Below the pieces are notes generated by a model, which saw only the letters and a list, made by a program, of their open reading frames with translations, ran no database searches and was not told where the DNA came from. Below, piece by piece: positions 5,720 through 9,066 of a stretch of DNA of 9,066 nt. A program made the translations under genes and the position numbers. Each line of letters starts with the position of its first letter. The stretch's first letter is position 1. The DNA is from Actinomycetes bacterium (GTDB lineage: Bacteria; Actinomycetota; Actinomycetes; Propionibacteriales; Propionibacteriaceae): the NCBI GenBank assembly GCA_023442485.1, contig JAEZZG010000065.1, positions 1 through 9,066 on the forward strand, given 5' to 3'.

Positions 5720-6447
5720 CCCGTCTCGACGTTGAGCTAGTCGAACGTGGCCTGGCCCGTTCGCGCAGCCACGCTAAGGATCTGATCCGCTCCGGAAAGG
5801 TTCGGGTCAACGGCTCCGAGGTATTCAAACCTGCCCTAGACGTCGATCCTGGCGCTGACATCAGAGCCGACGATGATCCGTGGGTGTCGCGGGCAGCTCA
5901 CAAACTCATTGGGGCACTCGACCAATCTGGCATTGACGTTGCCGGCAAGCGCGTTCTCGACGCGGGTGCCTCCACGGGTGGATTCACACAGGTGCTTCTT
6001 TCCCGAGGAGCCGCAGAGGTCTACGCAGTCGATGTCGGACACGACCAGCTCGCTCCGTCACTCAGACACGATCCGCGCGTCCACGTCCGTGAAGGCTTGA
6101 ACCTGCGCCACCTCACCGTCGACGATGTCGGCTCCACGCCGTGTGACTTGGTTGTCGGGGATGTGTCTTTCATTTCCCTTACCCTCATTCTCGAGCCCGT
6201 TTTCTCCGTTTTATCCCCGGACGCGGTCGCATTACTCCTCGTCAAGCCGCAGTTCGAGGTGGGGCGCTCGCACCTCGACAGCCACGGCGTCGTCACCGAC
6301 CCGCAAGTGAGAGACCAGGCTGTCCGCGCCGTCATTGACCACGCAGCTCAGCTTGGCTGGCAGTGCTTTTGGCGTTCAGTATCCGTCGTCGCCGGTGAGA
6401 AAGGTAATCTGGAGGAATTTATTGCCTTGTGGAAGACGGCGGGTTAG
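5716..6447 (+). CDS. tlyA: TlyA, 16S/23S rRNA (cytidine-2'-O)-methyltransferase
   Basis: A 243-residue enzyme that, by family knowledge, methylates the 2'-O of C1409 in 16S and C1920 in 23S rRNA using S-adenosylmethionine; in mycobacteria its loss gives capreomycin resistance. Residues 1-~52 are an S4 RNA-binding domain (LDVELVERGLARSRSHAKDLI, then GKVRVNG). Residues ~58-243 are an FtsJ/RrmJ-type methyltransferase: SAM motif DAGASTGGFT at 82-91 and the catalytic tetrad K63-D149-K177-E233, spaced as in M. tuberculosis. The linker reads D54-P55-W56-V57, where the mycobacterial RxWV motif has Arg. The E-K-G-N-L-E-E-F ending is typical. The older hemolysin label is not supported by the sequence. 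The ATG overlaps the previous stop (ATGA) with no obvious ribosome site, so translation probably depends on coupling. Confidence 0.95.
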   Translation: MTRLDVELVERGLARSRSHAKDLIRSGKVRVNGSEVFKPALDVDPGADIRADDDPWVSRAAHKLIGALDQSGIDVAGKRVLDAGASTGGFTQVLLSRGAAEVYAVDVGHDQLAPSLRHDPRVHVREGLNLRHLTVDDVGSTPCDLVVGDVSFISLTLILEPVFSVLSPDAVALLLVKPQFEVGRSHLDSHGVVTDPQVRDQAVRAVIDHAAQLGWQCFWRSVSVVAGEKGNLEEFIALWKTAG

Positions 6448-6456
6448 TTATCCACA
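6448..6456 (+). other. perfect consensus DnaA box
   Basis: TTATCCACA begins at the base after the tlyA stop codon (TAG, 6445-6447) and lies in the ~60-bp gap before nadK. It matches the strict E. coli DnaA box at 9/9. I found no second exact box nearby, so this is not an origin. It could bind DnaA as a regulator of nadK-recN or be chance; a 9-mer occurs by chance about once in tens of kilobases on two strands. Confidence 0.45.
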
Positions 6457-6472
6457 ACCAGCAAGGAAGATA

Positions 6473-6499
6473 TTGGCTGGCCTTGCGAAAGGGTAATCT
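6473..6499 (+). promoter_or_regulatory. candidate promoter of nadK-recN (leaderless)
   Basis: TAATCT (6494-6499) fits the actinobacterial -10 pattern TANNNT and ends 7 nt before GTG 6507, the spacing typical of leaderless messages whose 5' end is the start codon. TTGGCT (6473-6478) is a partial -35 at a short 15-bp spacing. This is inferred from motif and spacing only. Confidence 0.4.
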
Positions 6500-6506
6500 T
6501 ACATGT

Positions 6507-7463
6507 GTGAAGGACACCACACTGACCCCAGCTAGCGCTTCATCTCCTGGTTGCCGAAGTGTAGCCATCGCCTTGCACCCGGGGCGTCCCGCTGCTCTCG
6601 ACGCTGCCTCTCTCTTCGTCCGAGGCCTTGCGGAGCGCGGAATCTCCTGCGTGTGTTTCGAGGGGGAGCCGCGAGCTGAACTGTTACGTAGCAGCGTCCC
6701 TGACGTCGATATCGAGTTGATTGCCCAAGATGATCCCCGTGCGGAGTTACTCGTCGTCTTCGGCGGTGACGGAACGATCTTGAGGGCGTCTGAATTCGCG
6801 GTTCCCCTCGATCTGCCCATGCTAGGCGTCAACCTTGGCCATGTTGGTTTCCTCGCCGAGCTCGAGCCCGCACAGAACCAGACCTTGGTTGAGAAGGTTG
6901 CAGCGAAGGAATATCAAGTTGAGTCGAGAATCACCATCGATATCGATGTGATCGGTGCCGGTGGGGAAGTCGTCTGGTCCTCTTACGCCCTCAATGAGGT
7001 CTCCGTCGAAAAGCTCGCCCGTGAGCGCATGGTCGAGGTAGTGACCCAAATTGACCACAAACCCGTCTCGAGATGGCTTTGTGACGGAGTGCTGGCTGCT
7101 ACCCCGACCGGCTCAACCGCCTACGCATTCTCTGCCGGTGGCCCGGTGATGTGGCCAGGCGTCGACGCCTTGTTGGTGGTCCCGCTCAGCGCCCATGCCC
7201 TCTTCGCTCGGCCACTGGTAGTCAGCCCGTCGTCAATCGTCGATATTGACATCACTCCTAGCCGAGATAATGATGCAGTCGTGTGGTGCGACGGGCGCAG
7301 ACGCACCGACGCCAAACCCGGACATCGAGTAAGGGTACGTCGCGGGTCCCATGACTTGAGATTTGCCAGACTTCTGGAGACTTCCTTCACCACCAGGCTG
7401 GTCCGCAAGTTTGCCCTTCCTGTCGACGGGTGGCGCACATCGAGTGGGCAGGCGAACGCATAA
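6507..7463 (+). CDS. nadK: NAD kinase
   Basis: A 318-residue cytoplasmic enzyme that phosphorylates NAD to NADP. Family motifs are in order: GGDGT at 86-90 with catalytic D88, GVNLGHVGFLAE, L-N-E-V-S with N163/E164, DGVLAATPTGSTAYAFSAGGPV with TPTGSTAY at 199-206, and the C-terminal DGRR and TRLVRKF segments. The length agrees with mycobacterial PpnK (~307). Start choice: the frame is open back to GTG 6429 inside tlyA, but that would add 26 unrelated residues. GTG 6507 has no good ribosome site (GAAAGGG is 13 nt away) but a -10 box at leaderless distance. The out-of-frame ATG at 6503 leads only to a 10-codon frame. The stop overlaps the recN start as TAATG, so the two genes are cotranscribed and probably coupled. 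Confidence 0.94.
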   Translation: MKDTTLTPASASSPGCRSVAIALHPGRPAALDAASLFVRGLAERGISCVCFEGEPRAELLRSSVPDVDIELIAQDDPRAELLVVFGGDGTILRASEFAVPLDLPMLGVNLGHVGFLAELEPAQNQTLVEKVAAKEYQVESRITIDIDVIGAGGEVVWSSYALNEVSVEKLARERMVEVVTQIDHKPVSRWLCDGVLAATPTGSTAYAFSAGGPVMWPGVDALLVVPLSAHALFARPLVVSPSSIVDIDITPSRDNDAVVWCDGRRRTDAKPGHRVRVRRGSHDLRFARLLETSFTTRLVRKFALPVDGWRTSSGQANA

Positions 7464-9066
7464 TGCTCAATGAACTTCGGATCCATTCCCTCGGCGTCAT
7501 CGATGACGCCATTATCGAGTTTGATCAAGGCCTCACGGTCGTTTCCGGTGAGACTGGCGCCGGGAAAACCATGGTGGTGAGTGGACTGTCCTTGCTTCTG
7601 GGGGCCAGGGCAGACTCTTCAAAGGTGCGCGCCGATGCCTCGCGGGCAGTCGTTGAAGGCCGGTTCAGCCAACTTGATCAGGTTAGTGCCGACATTGATG
7701 ACCTTGGCGGAGAGATTGATCAGGACGAGGTGCTGCTGGCCCGTCACCTCACCGCTCAAGGCCGGTCCCGAGCCTTCGTTGGGGGAGTGCAGACCCCTGT
7801 TTCCGGGCTAGCTAGAATCTCGGCGAAGCTCGCCGTCATTCACGGCCAAAATGAACAGATCATGCTCGCTGATCCCGCTTATCAACGCGCCATCCTTGAC
7901 CGCTTCGCCGGTCTCGAGCTCGCTGAGGTTGCCAATCAGTTCCGCGAGGTTTTTCGTCGTCGTCAAGCCGCAATCAAGAGCCGCGATGAACTTGTGCGGC
8001 AAGCATCCGAACGAGCCCGAGAATCTGAGCTGCTAACCCACGGCCTCAACGAAATCGCCGAAGTCGCCCCCGTCCCTGGCGAGTATGAGTCACTCACAGG
8101 GGAGTTCAACCGGCTCCAGGCTATCGACGATCTTCGCCAATTGGCTCAGGCGGGGGTCAGCTATCTGAGTGGGGACGATGACTATGATCAGCCCGGGGCT
8201 GTGACCCTCCTTGCCCAGGCCCGCAAGACAGCGGAGGCAATCGCGGATCTGGACCCAACTATGGAAGAACTCGCTAGCCAGATCACTTCACTGAGTTACC
8301 TCGCTGAAGAAGCTGCGGGGCAGGTCAACAGTTACCTTGCCGATCTCGACGCAGACCCGCTGCGTCTTGAAGCTGTTACCGCTCGGCTGGCTCAACTCAA
8401 TGACCTCACTCGCAAATACGGCGACAGTATCGACGAGGTATTGAAATGGGCGGAACAGACAGCGATTGTGGTGGATGAACTAGATCGCACCGACGAAACC
8501 ATCGAGAAACTCCAGGCTGAGATCGACCAGCTCGATCTCGAGGTTGAACGTCTCGGTGACGAACTGACGAGTTTGCGCTGTGCAGCGTCAACGCAGCTAG
8601 CCTCCAGGATCGAAGCTGAACTCAAAGACCTCGCCTTAGCCCAAGCTAGCTTGGAGTTTAGAATCACCCAGATGGACCAACCCTCGATTCACGGCTACGA
8701 CGAAGTCCAGATCATGTTCAGCGCCAATCCCGGGTTGGCGATGGCACCCTTGTCTAAGGTCGCTTCTGGCGGTGAGTTGAGCCGAATCAGGCTCGCCATC
8801 GAAGTCAGCGCATTGACAGACGGCACCGCACGAACCATCGTCTTTGATGAGATCGACGCCGGAATCGGGGGAGCAGTAGCGCTCGAAGTGGGGAAGCGTC
8901 TGCGTAGGTTGGCCGGTCACACCCAGGTGTTAGTGGTGACACACCTAGCCCAGGTCGCCGCCTTCGGACACCGACATTATCTCGTGAAGAAATCCCAGAC
9001 AGATCAAATCACCATGTCAGACATCTCCCTCATTGACTCGGATACAAGAGTCAAAGAGCTAGCCAG
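7463..9066 (+). CDS. recN: RecN DNA repair ATPase (3' end outside the window)
   Basis: The first 534 codons of an SMC-like protein that acts early in recombinational repair of double-strand breaks. The frame is open throughout to the window edge. The N-terminus MLNELRIHSLGVIDDA and Walker A GETGAGKT (29-36, K35) form the first half of the ATPase head; VIHGQNEQ (about 128-135) is a RecN hallmark. Residues ~150-400 are the coiled-coil arm with heptad-like Leu and many charged residues. The second head half follows: signature SGGELSRIRLAIE (435-447), Walker B TIVFDEIDAGIGG with D462/E463, and H494 in VTHLAQVAAFG. Family members are about 550-590 residues, so perhaps 20-50 are missing. The start ATG shares one base with the nadK stop. 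Adjacency of nadK and recN is usual in Actinobacteria and wider. Confidence 0.95.
   Translation, partial: MLNELRIHSLGVIDDAIIEFDQGLTVVSGETGAGKTMVVSGLSLLLGARADSSKVRADASRAVVEGRFSQLDQVSADIDDLGGEIDQDEVLLARHLTAQGRSRAFVGGVQTPVSGLARISAKLAVIHGQNEQIMLADPAYQRAILDRFAGLELAEVANQFREVFRRRQAAIKSRDELVRQASERARESELLTHGLNEIAEVAPVPGEYESLTGEFNRLQAIDDLRQLAQAGVSYLSGDDDYDQPGAVTLLAQARKTAEAIADLDPTMEELASQITSLSYLAEEAAGQVNSYLADLDADPLRLEAVTARLAQLNDLTRKYGDSIDEVLKWAEQTAIVVDELDRTDETIEKLQAEIDQLDLEVERLGDELTSLRCAASTQLASRIEAELKDLALAQASLEFRITQMDQPSIHGYDEVQIMFSANPGLAMAPLSKVASGGELSRIRLAIEVSALTDGTARTIVFDEIDAGIGGAVALEVGKRLRRLAGHTQVLVVTHLAQVAAFGHRHYLVKKSQTDQITMSDISLIDSDTRVKELA

Noticed and set aside
5716..6447. Hemolysin function for TlyA
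   Set aside because: The S4 and FtsJ-type methyltransferase motifs are complete; the hemolysin name is historical and nothing in the sequence suggests secretion or pore formation.
6448..6456. Replication origin near the DnaA box
   Set aside because: Only one exact box is visible, with no AT-rich unwinding region and no dnaA/dnaN neighbours.
6429..6506. N-terminal extension of NAD kinase starting at GTG 6429
   Set aside because: It would overlap the tlyA end, and the extra 26 residues resemble no NadK N-terminus that I know.

Overview
The window carries the 3' end of a ribosomal RNA operon followed by a run of plus-strand protein genes typical of a high-GC actinobacterium. Most likely this is a member of the Propionibacteriaceae (Cutibacterium/Propionibacterium-like); the genus is inferred from rRNA and protein character and was not tested by search. 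The strongest clue is gene order. A disordered/TPR protein, a class IIA HAD phosphatase, a tiny helical protein, tlyA, NAD kinase and recN match the order I recall from Mycobacterium tuberculosis (Rv1691 to Rv1696).

Layout: (1) 1-350, 3' part of 23S rRNA; base 1 corresponds to about E. coli position 2550, and both the peptidyl-transferase loop and the sarcin-ricin loop are intact. (2) 351-440, spacer with two hairpins; 441-560, 5S rRNA; 565-603, strong intrinsic terminator. (3) 739-2100, TPR protein with a basic disordered N-terminus and an acidic disordered C-terminus. (4) 2254-3246, HAD-IIA phosphatase with a C-terminal extension. (5) 3340-5286, bioY-bioM-bioN, a dedicated energy-coupling-factor (ECF) biotin importer. 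(6) 5279-5719, small protein of unknown function. (7) 5716-6447, tlyA rRNA methyltransferase. (8) 6507-7463, NAD kinase. (9) 7463 to the window end, recN, cut off at its 3' end.

The genes from bioY to tlyA all overlap their neighbours (4, 14, 8 and 4 nt), so they very probably form one translationally coupled transcript. NAD kinase is set apart by about 60 bp that hold a perfect DnaA box and a plausible promoter for a leaderless GTG-start message. recN overlaps nadK by one base (TAATG).

Biologically the region joins biotin uptake (needed for biotin carboxylases and, in propionibacteria, the methylmalonyl-CoA transcarboxylase), glycerophosphate-type phosphatase activity, ribosome methylation, NADP supply and DNA double-strand-break repair. 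I see no mobile element, CRISPR array, tRNA gene or defence system. I found no clearly undescribed system; the more unusual points are the placement of the biotin importer inside a conserved block, the same-frame amber codon between the TPR and HAD genes, a 21-bp triple repeat opening the small ORF, and the isolated DnaA box.
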